In this document: in pieces, positions 53,732 to 63,195 of the stretch
Layout of the letters: the number at the start of each line of letters is the position of its first letter
Position numbering within the stretch: the first letter of the stretch is position 1
The notes under the pieces: generated by a model
What the model was told of the DNA's origin: nothing
Databases searched by the model: none
Seen by the model: the letters and a program-made list of their open reading frames with translations, nothing else
Translations under genes and position numbers: made by a program
Assembly: GCA_947497175.1 (NCBI GenBank)
Contig: CANMFM010000011.1
Span: 124,001 to 188,000, forward strand
DNA: 64,000 nucleotides
Origin: an uncultured Aquimarina sp.
GTDB lineage: Bacteria; Bacteroidota; Bacteroidia; Flavobacteriales; Flavobacteriaceae
Direction: 5' to 3'

Positions 53732-55087
53732 ATGTCAAAAGACATTCGTATCAGAAAGGGCTTAGACATCAAGCTTGTTGGCGAGGCAGAAAAAAATACT
53801 GCTAATGCTATCAGAAGTAATGTTTTTGCAATAAAGCCTGACGATTTTCACGGTATAGTACCAAAAGTTATTGCTAAACAGGGTACAGAAGTTAAAGCCG
53901 GCGAACCACTTTTTCACTCAAAATCTAATGAAAAAATGCTTTTTCCTTCTCCAGTCAGTGGAGAGGTAGTAGAAATTGTGCGTGGTGCCAAAAGAAAGAT
54001 TTTAGCTTTTAAAATTCTTGCAGATAAGGAGCAGCAGTATGCTGATTTTGGAGCAAAAGATGTAAACGCCATGAGTGGTGATGAGATAAAATCTCATCTT
54101 TTAGCCTCAGGATGTTGGCCCTTTATTAGGCAACGCCCATATGATGTAATAGCCAATCCGGAAGTTGCTCCAAAAGCAATATTTGTATCAGGATATGCTA
54201 CTGCACCACTTGCAGCAGATTATGATTATGTGCTAGAGGGCAAAGAAAATGAGCTTCAGGCCGCGTTAACTGCACTGAGCAAGTTAACCGAAGGTCAGGT
54301 GCATGTTTCTGTAGGAAAAAAGAGCAATTCTCCTTTGTCTGGTCTTAATAATATCACAACACATACAGTTTCTGGTCCACATCCTGCAGGGAATGTTAGC
54401 GTTCAAATCGCAAAAATTGACCCGATTAATAAAGGAGAAACCGTTTGGGTTGTAAATCCACAAGATTTAGTGATCATTGGTGAACTACTTTTAACAGGTA
54501 AATTTAATGCAGAAAGAACTATTGCATTAGTGGGGTCATCTGTTAAGAACCCAAAATATTACAAAACTACCATTGGAGCCGAAGTGTCATCTATGGTGTA
54601 TGACTCTGGGGTACATGATGAAGGTAATATTAGAGTGATCAGCGGAGATGTGTTGACCGGTGAAAACGTAAAGCCAGATGGTAATTTAGGATATTATCAT
54701 AATGCTATTTCTGTAATTCCTGAAGGCGATGATTATGAATTCTTTGGCTGGAATAAACCTGTTTTCAATAAAATTTCTACTTCAAGAGCGTTAACATTTT
54801 CATGGTTAATGCCAAATAAAAAGTACGAATTGGACACAAATACAAATGGAGAGCATCGAGCTTTTGTGGTTACTGGAAATTATGAAGAAGTTTTTCCATT
54901 TGATATTTATCCATTACAGTTATTAAAGGCTTGTTTGGTAAACGATCTTGATGCAATGGAACAGTTAGGTATGTATGAGATTGCTCCTGAGGATTTTGCA
55001 CTTACAGAGTTTGTATGTGTTTCTAAACAGCCGCATCAGCAGATAATAAGAGATGGTTTAGACATAATGTTAAAAGAAATAGGTTAA
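53732..55087 (+). CDS. nqrA: Na+-translocating NADH:quinone reductase subunit A
   Basis: A 451-aa peripheral cytoplasmic subunit of Na+-NQR, which couples NADH oxidation and quinone reduction to sodium export. Starts with RIRKGLDIKLVGEAE; the barrel-sandwich (RnfC-like) module near 40-90 contains VIAKQGTEVKAGEPLF and FPSPVSGEVVEIVRGAKRKI, followed by TGCWPF-type ASGCWPFIRQRPYDVIA. NqrA has been implicated in quinone binding. First gene of nqrABCDEF; nqrB starts five bases after its stop. Confidence 0.96.
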   Translation: MSKDIRIRKGLDIKLVGEAEKNTANAIRSNVFAIKPDDFHGIVPKVIAKQGTEVKAGEPLFHSKSNEKMLFPSPVSGEVVEIVRGAKRKILAFKILADKEQQYADFGAKDVNAMSGDEIKSHLLASGCWPFIRQRPYDVIANPEVAPKAIFVSGYATAPLAADYDYVLEGKENELQAALTALSKLTEGQVHVSVGKKSNSPLSGLNNITTHTVSGPHPAGNVSVQIAKIDPINKGETVWVVNPQDLVIIGELLLTGKFNAERTIALVGSSVKNPKYYKTTIGAEVSSMVYDSGVHDEGNIRVISGDVLTGENVKPDGNLGYYHNAISVIPEGDDYEFFGWNKPVFNKISTSRALTFSWLMPNKKYELDTNTNGEHRAFVVTGNYEEVFPFDIYPLQLLKACLVNDLDAMEQLGMYEIAPEDFALTEFVCVSKQPHQQIIRDGLDIMLKEIG

Positions 55088-55091
55088 TACT

Positions 55092-56327
55092 ATGGGATTA
55101 AAAGATAAACTACATAAACTAAAACTCAAATATAAGGGTAAGAAAATGGCTCCGGCATTTAATGCGATCCATACATTTTTATATTTACCTAATGAGACTA
55201 CACATTCTGGAGCTCATGTAAGAGCAGCAGATGATTTGAAGCGTACAATGAATACTGTGATTATCTCACTTATTCCTTGTCTGCTTTTTGGAATATTTAA
55301 TGCGGGATATCAGCACTATGCAGCAATAAATGGCTTTCCTGAAAATTTCTCTCTCTTCGAACATTTTATTACTTGGGAGAATTTCGTTATCGGCGCCTGG
55401 ACTGTACTTCCTCTTGTTATTGTATCTTATGGAGTTGGATTGGCTGCAGAATTTGTTTTTGCTGTCATCAAAGGGCACGAGGTAGAAGAAGGATACCTGG
55501 TAACAGGTATGTTGGTGCCACTAATTGTACCGGTTGATATTCCTCTTTGGATGTTGGCCATCGCTGTAATTTTTGGTGTTGTCATCGGTAAAGAAGTTTT
55601 TGGAGGTACCGGAATGAATATTCTTAATCCTGCACTTACCATTAGAGCATTTTTATTCTTTGCCTATCCGACATGGATGTCTGGAGATAAGGTATGGGTG
55701 CACGGAGCAGCTGAGAGAGCTGGGACACCAGATGCAATTTCTGGAGAAACCATTTTGGGCGGCCTGGCACAAGGAAAAGAAATTCTAACCGCTGTAGGAG
55801 CTAAAGGAAATGAAGTTGCTTATTCTGTTTCTGAAGCATTTTACGGATTTATTCCTGGTTCTGTAGGAGAAACTTCAAAACTTTTAATTTTATTAGGAGC
55901 AGCCTTCTTGATATTTACCAAAGTTGCAAGCTGGAGAATTATCGTGAGTGGTTTTGCAGGAGCTGCAATTATGGGACTATTATTTAACGGTATTGTAGAT
56001 GCAGGATGGATTACCGAGTCTAGTAAATTTTATGGACTAATGAGTACACCTTTTTGGCAACACTTAATCATTGGGAGTATCGCATTTGGGGTGGTGTTTA
56101 TGGCCACAGATCCAGTTTCAGGATCGCAAACCAATAAAGGGAAATGGATTTATGGATTCTTAATAGGATTTATATCTATTTTAATTCGTGTATTTAATCC
56201 AGCATACCCAGAAGGAGTGTTCTTAGCTATACTTCTAATGAATGTATTTGCTCCTACCATTGATCATTATGTTGTTCAAGGTAACGTGAAGAAAAGAATG
56301 AAACGTTTAAAACTTAAAACGGCTTAA
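55092..56327 (+). CDS. nqrB: Na+-NQR subunit B
   Basis: A 411-aa integral membrane subunit with about ten helices. The covalent FMN is carried by a Thr in the GSVGETSK motif, here Thr261. Other conserved segments: HVRAADDLKRTMNTVI near 40, FGGTGMNILNPALTIRAFLFF (region) near 170, and MATDPVSGSQTNKGKW near 340. It carries part of the Na+ path. ApbE, which loads the FMN, is encoded at 62033. nqrC follows two bases after the stop. Confidence 0.96.
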   Translation: MGLKDKLHKLKLKYKGKKMAPAFNAIHTFLYLPNETTHSGAHVRAADDLKRTMNTVIISLIPCLLFGIFNAGYQHYAAINGFPENFSLFEHFITWENFVIGAWTVLPLVIVSYGVGLAAEFVFAVIKGHEVEEGYLVTGMLVPLIVPVDIPLWMLAIAVIFGVVIGKEVFGGTGMNILNPALTIRAFLFFAYPTWMSGDKVWVHGAAERAGTPDAISGETILGGLAQGKEILTAVGAKGNEVAYSVSEAFYGFIPGSVGETSKLLILLGAAFLIFTKVASWRIIVSGFAGAAIMGLLFNGIVDAGWITESSKFYGLMSTPFWQHLIIGSIAFGVVFMATDPVSGSQTNKGKWIYGFLIGFISILIRVFNPAYPEGVFLAILLMNVFAPTIDHYVVQGNVKKRMKRLKLKTA

Positions 56328-56329
56328 TC

Positions 56330-57085
56330 ATGGGATTTAACACAGATAAAAATTCATATACAATCATATTTGCAGTGGCAATGGTGGTAGTAGTTGGTTC
56401 ATTACTGGCATTTACTGCATCGTCATTAAGAGATAGAATAGCTGCAAATAAGAGAACAGAAAAGCAGCAAAATATTTTATTTGCTATGGGTGTAACCGAC
56501 ACCGAAGACCCTAATGAATTCGTTCCGGCAGAAAAAGCACAAGAATTGTTTGATAAGTATGTAGGAGATGAACAATATATAGTTGTTAATGGAAATGCTC
56601 AAAAAACTAAAGAAGCCTTTGATATAGAGGTTAAAAAGGAAAACGACAAGGTAAAACAGGATCCTAATTATCAAAGAAAACTTCCTTTATTTATAGGAAA
56701 AAAAGAGGGAGAAGAATACTATGTTGTTCCTATGCGAGGTAATGGTCTTTGGGATGCTATCTGGGGCTATGTTTCTTTGGATAAAGAATTTAAGACCGTT
56801 AAAGGAGCATTTTTTGATCATAAAGGAGAAACACCTGGACTAGGAGCTAATATTAAAGAAGCTTACTTCAGAGATGATTTTATCGGAGAAAGTATTCTTG
56901 ATGAATCAGGAAACTACCAGGGTATAACTGTTAAGAAAGGAAATGGAGATCCAAAAAATGAACGTAAAAACGATAATGCCGTAGACGCATTAGCCGGAGC
57001 AACAATTACAGGCGATGGTGTAACTGCTATGGTAAAGAAAGGGATCAAAATGTATCAACCCTATTTCGAAACTTTAAAAAAATAA
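56330..57085 (+). CDS. nqrC: Na+-NQR subunit C
   Basis: A 251-aa subunit with one N-terminal membrane helix (YTIIFAVAMVVVVGSLLAF) and a periplasmic FMN-binding domain. The flavinylation motif AGATITGDGVT places the FMN-carrying threonine at residue 225, the same position as in Vibrio cholerae NqrC. Upstream of it are EGEEYYVVPMRGNGLWDAIW (region) and FFDHKGETPGLGANI. Length normal. nqrD follows after three bases. Confidence 0.96.
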   Translation: MGFNTDKNSYTIIFAVAMVVVVGSLLAFTASSLRDRIAANKRTEKQQNILFAMGVTDTEDPNEFVPAEKAQELFDKYVGDEQYIVVNGNAQKTKEAFDIEVKKENDKVKQDPNYQRKLPLFIGKKEGEEYYVVPMRGNGLWDAIWGYVSLDKEFKTVKGAFFDHKGETPGLGANIKEAYFRDDFIGESILDESGNYQGITVKKGNGDPKNERKNDNAVDALAGATITGDGVTAMVKKGIKMYQPYFETLKK

Positions 57086-57088
57086 CAA

Positions 57089-57781
57089 ATGGCTGAAGTA
57101 ACAGAAGAACAGGTTAAAGTTAAAGAGCCTAAAGAGCCTCTATTTTCAAAGAAAAATAGAAAATTATTAACCGATCCGTTGGCTGATAATAATCCTATCA
57201 CCATTCAGGTATTAGGAATTTGTTCGGCACTAGCGATTACAGCTCAATTGAAACCTTCAATTGTAATGGCAATCTCTGTGATTTTTGTAATGGGAGTTGG
57301 TAACATCGTTATTTCTTTAATGAGAAATATTATACCCTCTAAAATTAGAATCATCGTACAGCTGGTTGTTGTAGCAGCTTTAGTAATTATTGTGGATCAG
57401 GTGCTAAAAGCATTTGCATATACATTAAGTAAAGAGCTTTCGGTATTTATTGGACTGATTATAACAAACTGTATTATTATGGGACGTTTTGAGGCTTTCG
57501 CTTTAGGTAATGGCCCCTGGAAATCTTTTCTAGATGGAATAGGTAATGCTGCAGGATATGGAGTACTCCTTATTATTGTAGCTTTCTTCAGAGAGCTTCT
57601 GGGTTCAGGAACATTATTTGGAGTAAAAGTATTGGGAGATCCGATAGAAAAAACAGGTCTATATGCCATAGGATATGAAAATAATGGTTTTATGGTATTA
57701 GCGCCAATGGCATTAATTACCGTTGGAATTATAATATGGATACAGAGAAGTAGAAATAAAGCATTAATTGAGGATCATTAA
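57089..57781 (+). CDS. nqrD: Na+-NQR subunit D
   Basis: A 230-aa integral membrane subunit (RnfE family) with about six helices. Conserved motif [22 protein letters not shown] near 130-150 (region), in which the TNC cysteine binds the intramembrane iron-sulfur centre together with its partner in NqrE, and [18 protein letters not shown] at the end. Inverted-topology partner of NqrE. nqrE starts eleven bases downstream. Confidence 0.96.
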   Translation: MAEVTEEQVKVKEPKEPLFSKKNRKLLTDPLADNNPITIQVLGICSALAITAQLKPSIVMAISVIFVMGVGNIVISLMRNIIPSKIRIIVQLVVVAALVIIVDQVLKAFAYTLSKELSVFIGLIITNCIIMGRFEAFALGNGPWKSFLDGIGNAAGYGVLLIIVAFFRELLGSGTLFGVKVLGDPIEKTGLYAIGYENNGFMVLAPMALITVGIIIWIQRSRNKALIEDH

Positions 57782-57792
57782 TATAAAGAAAC

Positions 57793-58512
57793 ATGGAGTA
57801 TATAGAGTTATTTTTAAAATCGATCTTTATAGATAATATGGTATTCGCATTCTTTTTAGGAATGTGTTCGTATCTTGCCGTTTCCAAAAAAGTGTCCACT
57901 GCTGTGGGACTTGGAGCCGCAGTTATATTTGTATTAGCTATTACAGTACCACTGAATTTCTTACTGGATAAATATTTATTACAAGAAGGAGCTTTGGCTT
58001 GGTTGGGCCCTGAATATGCAGATTACGATCTGAGTTTCTTGACCTTTATTTTGTTTATCGCGACGATTGCTACTATGGTACAGTTAGTTGAAATTATAGT
58101 AGAGAAGTTTTCTCCTGCACTTTATAATTCATTAGGTATCTTTTTACCGTTAATCGCTGTAAACTGTGCAATTTTAGGAGGATCTTTATTTATGCAACAA
58201 AAAGAGTTTTCTAATATTTCTCAGGCTGCTGTCTATGGTGTAGGTTCCGGAATCGGTTGGTTTTTGGCAATTTTAGCTATAGCAGCGATTAGAGAAAAAA
58301 TTAGATATTCTAATGTTCCTGCTCCTTTACGAGGATTAGGAATCACTTTTATTCTAACGGGACTAATGGCTATCGGTTTTATGAGCTTTGGAGGAATGCT
58401 TACCGGAGGTAAAGAAGAAGGTAAAAAAGAGCAAAAGACTGTTCAGATAGAAAAAGAAGAAGGGACTGCAAAAGAAGTCGCCGAAAATACTAACGTTACA
58501 ATACTTAAATAA
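57793..58512 (+). CDS. nqrE: Na+-NQR subunit E
   Basis: A 239-aa integral membrane subunit (RnfA family) with about six helices. Conserved: [21 protein letters not shown] near residues 11-31 (region), [18 protein letters not shown] near 115 with the VNC cysteine, and [14 protein letters not shown]. The usual length is about 200 aa; the extra charged C-terminal tail (about residues 208-239, rich in K and E) is an addition seen in Bacteroidota. nqrF starts one base after the stop. Confidence 0.96.
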   Translation: MEYIELFLKSIFIDNMVFAFFLGMCSYLAVSKKVSTAVGLGAAVIFVLAITVPLNFLLDKYLLQEGALAWLGPEYADYDLSFLTFILFIATIATMVQLVEIIVEKFSPALYNSLGIFLPLIAVNCAILGGSLFMQQKEFSNISQAAVYGVGSGIGWFLAILAIAAIREKIRYSNVPAPLRGLGITFILTGLMAIGFMSFGGMLTGGKEEGKKEQKTVQIEKEEGTAKEVAENTNVTILK

Positions 58513-58513
58513 T

Positions 58514-59824
58514 ATGATATTTTTAGCATCTACAGGTGGAACAATAGCAATAACGATTATTTCGTTTTTGGTGCTGATTCTTGTTTTAGTGGGAATCTTA
58601 TTATTTGCAAAAGATAAACTATTGCCATCAGGACCGGTAAAAATTACCATTAATGGTGAAAAAGAAATCGAAGTAGCATCTGGCGGAACATTATTATCTA
58701 CATTAGGAAGTCAAAAAATATTCTTACCATCTGCATGTGGAGGTGGAGGAACCTGTATCCAATGTGAATGTCACGTATTAGAAGGTGGGGGAGAAGCGCT
58801 ACCTACTGAAACTCCTCATTTTTCGAGAAAAGAGTTACAGCATGGAGCACGCCTGGCTTGTCAGGTTAAGGTAAAGCAGGATATGAATATCGAAATTCCT
58901 GAAGAAGTATTCGGTATCAAAAAATGGGAAGCCGAAGTAGTACGTAACTATAATGTAGCCTCTTTTATTAAAGAATTTGTCGTTCGTATTCCTGAAGATA
59001 TGGGATATAAAGCTGGAGGATATATCCAGATCGAAATTCCACCATGTGAAATAAAATATTCTGATATCGATATTACAGCGCACCCTGAGGAGCACGATAC
59101 ACCAGATAAATTTCAGGCAGAATGGGATAAATTTGGTCTGTGGCCGCTAGTAATGAAGAATGATGAAACGGTAGAGAGAGCTTATTCTATGGCTTCTTAT
59201 CCTGCAGAAGGAAGAGAGATTATGCTTAACGTGCGTATTGCTACGCCGCCATGGGATAGAGCAAAAAATGGATGGATGGACGTAAATCCTGGTGTAGCAT
59301 CGTCATATATTTTTGCTCAAAAACCAGGAGATAAAGTAATAATTTCTGGTCCTTACGGAGAGTTTTTTATCAATGAGTCTGAATCAGAAATGTTATATGT
59401 AGGTGGTGGTGCAGGTATGGCGCCGATGCGATCTCATTTATATCACTTATTCAAAACGCTAGAAACTGGACGTACAGTTACATATTGGTATGGGGGACGT
59501 TCAAAAAGAGAATTATTCTACCTGGATCATTTCTATGACCTGGAGAAAAAATTTCCTAATTTCAAGTTCTATTTAGCACTTTCTGAGCCTTTAGAAGAAG
59601 ATAACTGGAAAGTAAAGAAGGATATCAATGATACAGAAGGTGATGGTTTTGTTGGATTTATACACAATTGTGTAATTGATAATTACCTAAACCATCATGA
59701 GTCTCCAGAAGATATCGAACTGTATTTCTGTGGACCACCGTTAATGAATAAAGCTGTTCAAAAAATGGGAGAAGATTTTGGTATCCCTGATGAGAATATA
59801 AGATTTGATGATTTTGGAGGATAA
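58514..59824 (+). CDS. nqrF: Na+-NQR subunit F, NADH-oxidising
   Basis: A 436-aa subunit. One N-terminal membrane helix (about 8-31), a [2Fe-2S] ferredoxin domain with ligands C75, C81, C84 and C116 (CGGGGTCIQC and ARLACQ), then a ferredoxin-reductase type FAD/NADH domain: RAYSMASYP for FAD, GPYGEFF, VGGGAGMAPMRSHLYHL for NADH and ELYFCGPPLMNKAV near the end. It takes electrons from NADH and passes them into the complex. Complete; last gene of the operon, followed by a terminator. Confidence 0.97.
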   Translation: MIFLASTGGTIAITIISFLVLILVLVGILLFAKDKLLPSGPVKITINGEKEIEVASGGTLLSTLGSQKIFLPSACGGGGTCIQCECHVLEGGGEALPTETPHFSRKELQHGARLACQVKVKQDMNIEIPEEVFGIKKWEAEVVRNYNVASFIKEFVVRIPEDMGYKAGGYIQIEIPPCEIKYSDIDITAHPEEHDTPDKFQAEWDKFGLWPLVMKNDETVERAYSMASYPAEGREIMLNVRIATPPWDRAKNGWMDVNPGVASSYIFAQKPGDKVIISGPYGEFFINESESEMLYVGGGAGMAPMRSHLYHLFKTLETGRTVTYWYGGRSKRELFYLDHFYDLEKKFPNFKFYLALSEPLEEDNWKVKKDINDTEGDGFVGFIHNCVIDNYLNHHESPEDIELYFCGPPLMNKAVQKMGEDFGIPDENIRFDDFGG

Positions 59825-59850
59825 TTCTTCTAAATAAATATAAAATTAAG

Positions 59851-59882
59851 AAACCGATACATTCTCATGTATCGGTTTTTTT
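59851..59882 (+). terminator. Rho-independent terminator of the nqr operon
   Basis: A perfect 11-bp stem (59851-59861 with 59868-59878 approximately), a 6-nt loop and a T run, 26 bases past nqrF. It may also end the convergent barrel gene at 59911. Confidence 0.88.
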
Positions 59883-59910
59883 ATGACCATATCCTCTAAA
59901 TACAGAACGA

Positions 59911-60516
59911 TTAAAATTTATATAAAATCCCTAAATGTAGATTTTCTGGTCCTATTCGCAAGGTATTATTATCATAACTCTGTGGGCTTTGGAACTGGAA
60001 AAAATTACCAGAATTTGTGTCGACTTCTGAGTGGCTAAAATCTAGAATTTCAAATTTGGTAAACAATGATAGGTTTTTTGTAATAAAATAGTTCAATCCT
60101 GTCGAGAAAGTTGCACTAATAGCCTCCGTGTTGCTATTAAATGAAGGAAACTTAATTTTGGAATTCGAGTACTCCAGAGCGAGCTCGGTAAATACATTAA
60201 ACCTTTTTTGGGGCATAAAGAAATAGCGCCCATTGACACCGACCCCAAACGATTCGTAATTATCAGTATTTGTTAATAAGAATTCTGATTGAGCTCCCAA
60301 AGAAACATGATCCGATATGAAGTATCCAACAGATGGTTCTACAAATAATTCATTATCCGGGTTGAACGCATCGCTTATTAAACTACTGTATTTAAAAGCT
60401 CCCGAGACATAAAAATCACCTTTATGAAAACCATAGCTTTGATCTTCTTGAGCGTAGGTGGTAATAGAAAATGTAATTGTGAGTACTAAAAGAGTGTAAG
60501 TTGTTTTAAAATTCAT
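59911..60516 (-). CDS. Outer-membrane beta-barrel protein (porin-like)
   Basis: A 201-aa exported protein with a signal peptide ending in TTYAQ. The rest is a small eight-strand type barrel: FYVSGAFKYSS, FVEPSVGYFISDHVSLGAQSE (region), YESFGVGVNGRYFF, FNVFTELALEYS, ATFSTGLNYFITKNLSLFTKF (region) and LHLGILYKF at the C-terminus with terminal F, as needed for BAM recognition. The role is unknown; similar proteins are common. Convergent with nqrF. Confidence 0.85.
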   Translation of the reverse strand: MNFKTTYTLLVLTITFSITTYAQEDQSYGFHKGDFYVSGAFKYSSLISDAFNPDNELFVEPSVGYFISDHVSLGAQSEFLLTNTDNYESFGVGVNGRYFFMPQKRFNVFTELALEYSNSKIKFPSFNSNTEAISATFSTGLNYFITKNLSLFTKFEILDFSHSEVDTNSGNFFQFQSPQSYDNNTLRIGPENLHLGILYKF

Positions 60517-60659
60517 AAATTTTGTATTAAGATTTTATTAGTGAATGCTTTAAGAGACTATTGCCAAAACCTCTCTGTTTGTTAATTTTTTGTTAATTAT
60601 AATTTATGAAGCTATTTTTAAGGTCCTTAGTTTTTAATTCGTAATACTATTTTGTCCCT

Positions 60660-61538
60660 ATGAAAAAGTACATTATATCTATATCTATTATCGTTATACT
60701 ACTTTTACTATTGCGACATATGAGTAATAGAAAGAGGGCTGTAAATTATGCAGGGGGTGTGGTGGCAAACATGATTTATGAACCAGATTTCATCAATACA
60801 AAAGGAGATTCTGTCGCGACAAGAGTGCTTGTTCCTAAAGATTTTAAAAGAGTAGCGTATGATAAAAACTCGTTTCAAAACTATCTTCGTTACTATCCTT
60901 TGAAACCTTACGGAAGTAAGATTATTAACTATGATGATAGTGAATATTTTGCTCAGGATTGGCATGAGGCTATTTTCGAAGTTTCGGTGCCAAAAAATGG
61001 ATTGCAACAATGTGCAGACGCATTGATGCGGATTCGATCAGAATACTTATGGCAACAAAATAGAAAAGATGAAATCGGGTTTAATTTTACCTCGGGTCAT
61101 TACTGTTCCTGGATTAAATATGCTCAAGGCTACCGACCCAAAATTGTCGGAAATAAAGTTACATTTCATAAGACAGCATCCCCAAACGATACTAAAAGTA
61201 ACTTTTATAAATATCTGAATTTGATATATACCTACGCGGGTACATTATCTATGTACCATGAGCTTCCAAAAGTAGCGGTTAGTGATCTCAAAATAGGGGA
61301 TATGTTGGTCAAGCCGGGTTCTCCGGGGCATATAGAAATTATTGTAGACGAGATCGTAGATGATCAAGGGAATAAGATGTTTCTATTGGCTCAAGGCAAC
61401 ACCCCTGCGCAAAGTGTTTGTTTGCTTAAAAATTTTGAAGAGGCTTCAATTTCTCCATGGTATCGTTTTGATAAAAATGAACCTGTGTATACGCCCAGTT
61501 ATTATTTTGATGAGGCCCGTTTTATAAGGTTTAAATAA
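60660..61538 (+). CDS. DUF4846 domain protein, membrane-anchored
   Basis: A 292-aa protein with an N-terminal membrane segment (about 4-20, IISISIIVILLLLLRH) acting as signal or anchor. The mature region holds RVLVPKDFKRVAYDKNSFQNY, DWHEAIFEVSVPKNGLQQCADALMR (regions), RSEYLWQQNRKDEIGFNFTSGHYCSW and HIEIIVDEIVDDQGNKMFLLAQG. These fit DUF4846 as I remember it; no function is known. The HIEI histidine and the GHYC cysteine resemble an NlpC-type arrangement, which is only a guess. Monocistronic. Confidence 0.8.
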   Translation: MKKYIISISIIVILLLLLRHMSNRKRAVNYAGGVVANMIYEPDFINTKGDSVATRVLVPKDFKRVAYDKNSFQNYLRYYPLKPYGSKIINYDDSEYFAQDWHEAIFEVSVPKNGLQQCADALMRIRSEYLWQQNRKDEIGFNFTSGHYCSWIKYAQGYRPKIVGNKVTFHKTASPNDTKSNFYKYLNLIYTYAGTLSMYHELPKVAVSDLKIGDMLVKPGSPGHIEIIVDEIVDDQGNKMFLLAQGNTPAQSVCLLKNFEEASISPWYRFDKNEPVYTPSYYFDEARFIRFK

Positions 61539-61639
61539 TTTAAAAAAACTAAATAGATTTTACTGTTCCGGCGTAGACCAGAATCCACATTTAATCCTTT
61601 TTACTATCCTTGTTTTTCTGAATTATATTTTCAAAATAA

Positions 61640-61647
61640 TATCTTTG
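61640..61647 (+). promoter_or_regulatory. -7 promoter element giving an almost leaderless transcript
   Basis: TATCTTTG, exact TAnnTTTG match, only 7 bases before the ATG at 61655, so the mRNA should begin at or within about three bases of the start codon. Confidence 0.55.
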
Positions 61648-61654
61648 CATTGCT

Positions 61655-62032
61655 ATGACTAGAATACTTACTAAACAAGAATTGCATAACCTCGCCATGA
61701 ATATTGTAGGCGAAGAATTAGAGAAAAGAGGCTTCGAATTTATTGCGATCAATAGCAAATTAGGCAAACATCCTCAGTTTGTATGTGTAGATAAAACAAA
61801 TCAGAGATATTTTATAGTGGTCAAAGCCATTTCGTATCCGGATAATCCTCATAATTACGATATGATTTGGATGGAATCGTTTAAAAAACACGCCCGAGAA
61901 CAAGAAGCTAAAGTATTCTACGCAGGTGTAGGTCTTCAAAATGCTAAAAATCCTAATAAACCAGTAGTGCTTAATGAAGATTATGTGTTAGAATATGCTG
62001 GATTACAAGCTATAGAAACACATTTAAATTAA
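61655..62032 (+). CDS. Small conserved protein, often misnamed NqrF; co-transcribed with apbE
   Basis: A 125-aa soluble protein (MTRILTKQELHNLAMNIVGEELEKRGFEF...; only the first part quoted in pieces: TRILTKQELHNLA, IVGEELEKRGFEF). It has a central QFVCVDKTNQRYFIVVKA strand pair and VLNEDYVLEYAGLQ at the end. From memory, close relatives are labelled Na+-translocating NADH-quinone reductase subunit F in databases, yet it has none of NqrF's ferredoxin, FAD or NADH parts, and a true nqrF lies at 58514. The fold recalls small restriction-endonuclease-like or NERD-like domains, unproven. Its stop directly abuts the apbE start, so it belongs to that transcript. Confidence 0.75.
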   Translation: MTRILTKQELHNLAMNIVGEELEKRGFEFIAINSKLGKHPQFVCVDKTNQRYFIVVKAISYPDNPHNYDMIWMESFKKHAREQEAKVFYAGVGLQNAKNPNKPVVLNEDYVLEYAGLQAIETHLN

Positions 62033-63034
62033 ATGAACATGATAAAAAAATTGATCTTAGCGATTGTCGTTATATTATTGATTTCATGTAAGGAAGATTC
62101 AAAACTGCAGCTAAACTTTACAAAAGGAGCGGCTTTTGGGACTACATTTTCAGTTCAGTTTTTGGATGATAAAGAATATGATTTTTCTAAATCGTTTGAT
62201 AGTTTAATTACCGAGATTAATCAATCTATGTCGACGTACGTAACGGATTCTGATATATCCCGGATTAATCAAGGGGATACAACAGTAGTTGTTGATGATC
62301 ATTTTAAAAACGTATTTAATACGTCAAAAGCGATTTATGATAAAACTGAAGGGGCTTTTGATCCGACTGTCGGTATTTTGGTCAATGCATGGGATTTTGG
62401 GCCAGAAGGCGAAATAATGTCGTTAGATAGTCTTAAAATTGATAGTTTGTTACGTTCTGTTGGATTGAATAAAGTTGAACTTAGAAATAATAAAATAGTA
62501 AAGAGTACTTCGAATACCTTTATAGATTTTAATGCCTTGGCAAAAGGATATGCTGTAGATGTGTTTGCTGAGTTTCTTGAGGATAAAGGAATCAAGAATT
62601 ATTTGGTAGAGATCGGTGGTGAACTACGAGGAAAAGGAGGTAATGTCTTAAAACAAAAGCCCTGGAGAATTGGAGTGGAAGACCCTAATTTTGACGAAAA
62701 ACAATCGTACAGTAAAGTGATTTCGCTAGAAAATGAGGCTATGGCCACTTCTGGAAGTTATCGAAAATATAAAGTTGATGAAAAGGGTAATCGCTATGCT
62801 CATATAATTGATACTAAAACGGGATATCCACATAAATCTAATCTTTTGAGCGTTTCTGTACTTGCAAAAACGTGTATGGAAGCTGATGCATATGCCACAG
62901 CCTTCATGTCGATGGGGTTAGAAAAATCAAACCAATTTTTAAAAACACATCCAGAGTTTAAGGTGTTTTTTATTTATGAAAATCAAAATAGAGAAATAGA
63001 GACGTTGTCAGTAAATCAATTTCCGGACATTTAG
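62033..63034 (+). CDS. apbE: FAD:protein FMN transferase ApbE, lipoprotein
   Basis: A 333-aa periplasmic enzyme that transfers FMN from FAD to a threonine in target proteins, here most likely NqrB Thr261 and NqrC Thr225. Signal peptide with lipobox LISC (Cys19). Signatures: KGAAFGTTFSVQF, DKTEGAFDPTVGILVNAWDF (region about 106-125), IDFNALAKGYAVDVFAEFL, YLVEIGGELRGKG, and HIIDTKTGYPH with the metal-site Asp and Thr, then MEADAYATAFMSMG. Length normal. It starts directly after the stop of the 125-aa gene. No nearby terminator. Confidence 0.95.
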   Translation: MNMIKKLILAIVVILLISCKEDSKLQLNFTKGAAFGTTFSVQFLDDKEYDFSKSFDSLITEINQSMSTYVTDSDISRINQGDTTVVVDDHFKNVFNTSKAIYDKTEGAFDPTVGILVNAWDFGPEGEIMSLDSLKIDSLLRSVGLNKVELRNNKIVKSTSNTFIDFNALAKGYAVDVFAEFLEDKGIKNYLVEIGGELRGKGGNVLKQKPWRIGVEDPNFDEKQSYSKVISLENEAMATSGSYRKYKVDEKGNRYAHIIDTKTGYPHKSNLLSVSVLAKTCMEADAYATAFMSMGLEKSNQFLKTHPEFKVFFIYENQNREIETLSVNQFPDI

Positions 63035-63195
63035 AACAACATAAATTGATGATTCTAGCAATTTGAAACTAAAGCTCGATTAAAAATAACTTCTCCTTCT
63101 GGTATCTTTAGTCATCGATAAATTACATTAGACTTTCAGTAGTTTCATATGAAACGTTATAAGAAGTTAAAATCTTAGTTCAAAGGAGAGATTTT

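Noticed and set aside
61655-62032. Second NqrF subunit
   Set aside because: No ferredoxin cysteines, FAD or NADH motifs; a complete nqrF is at 58514-59824.
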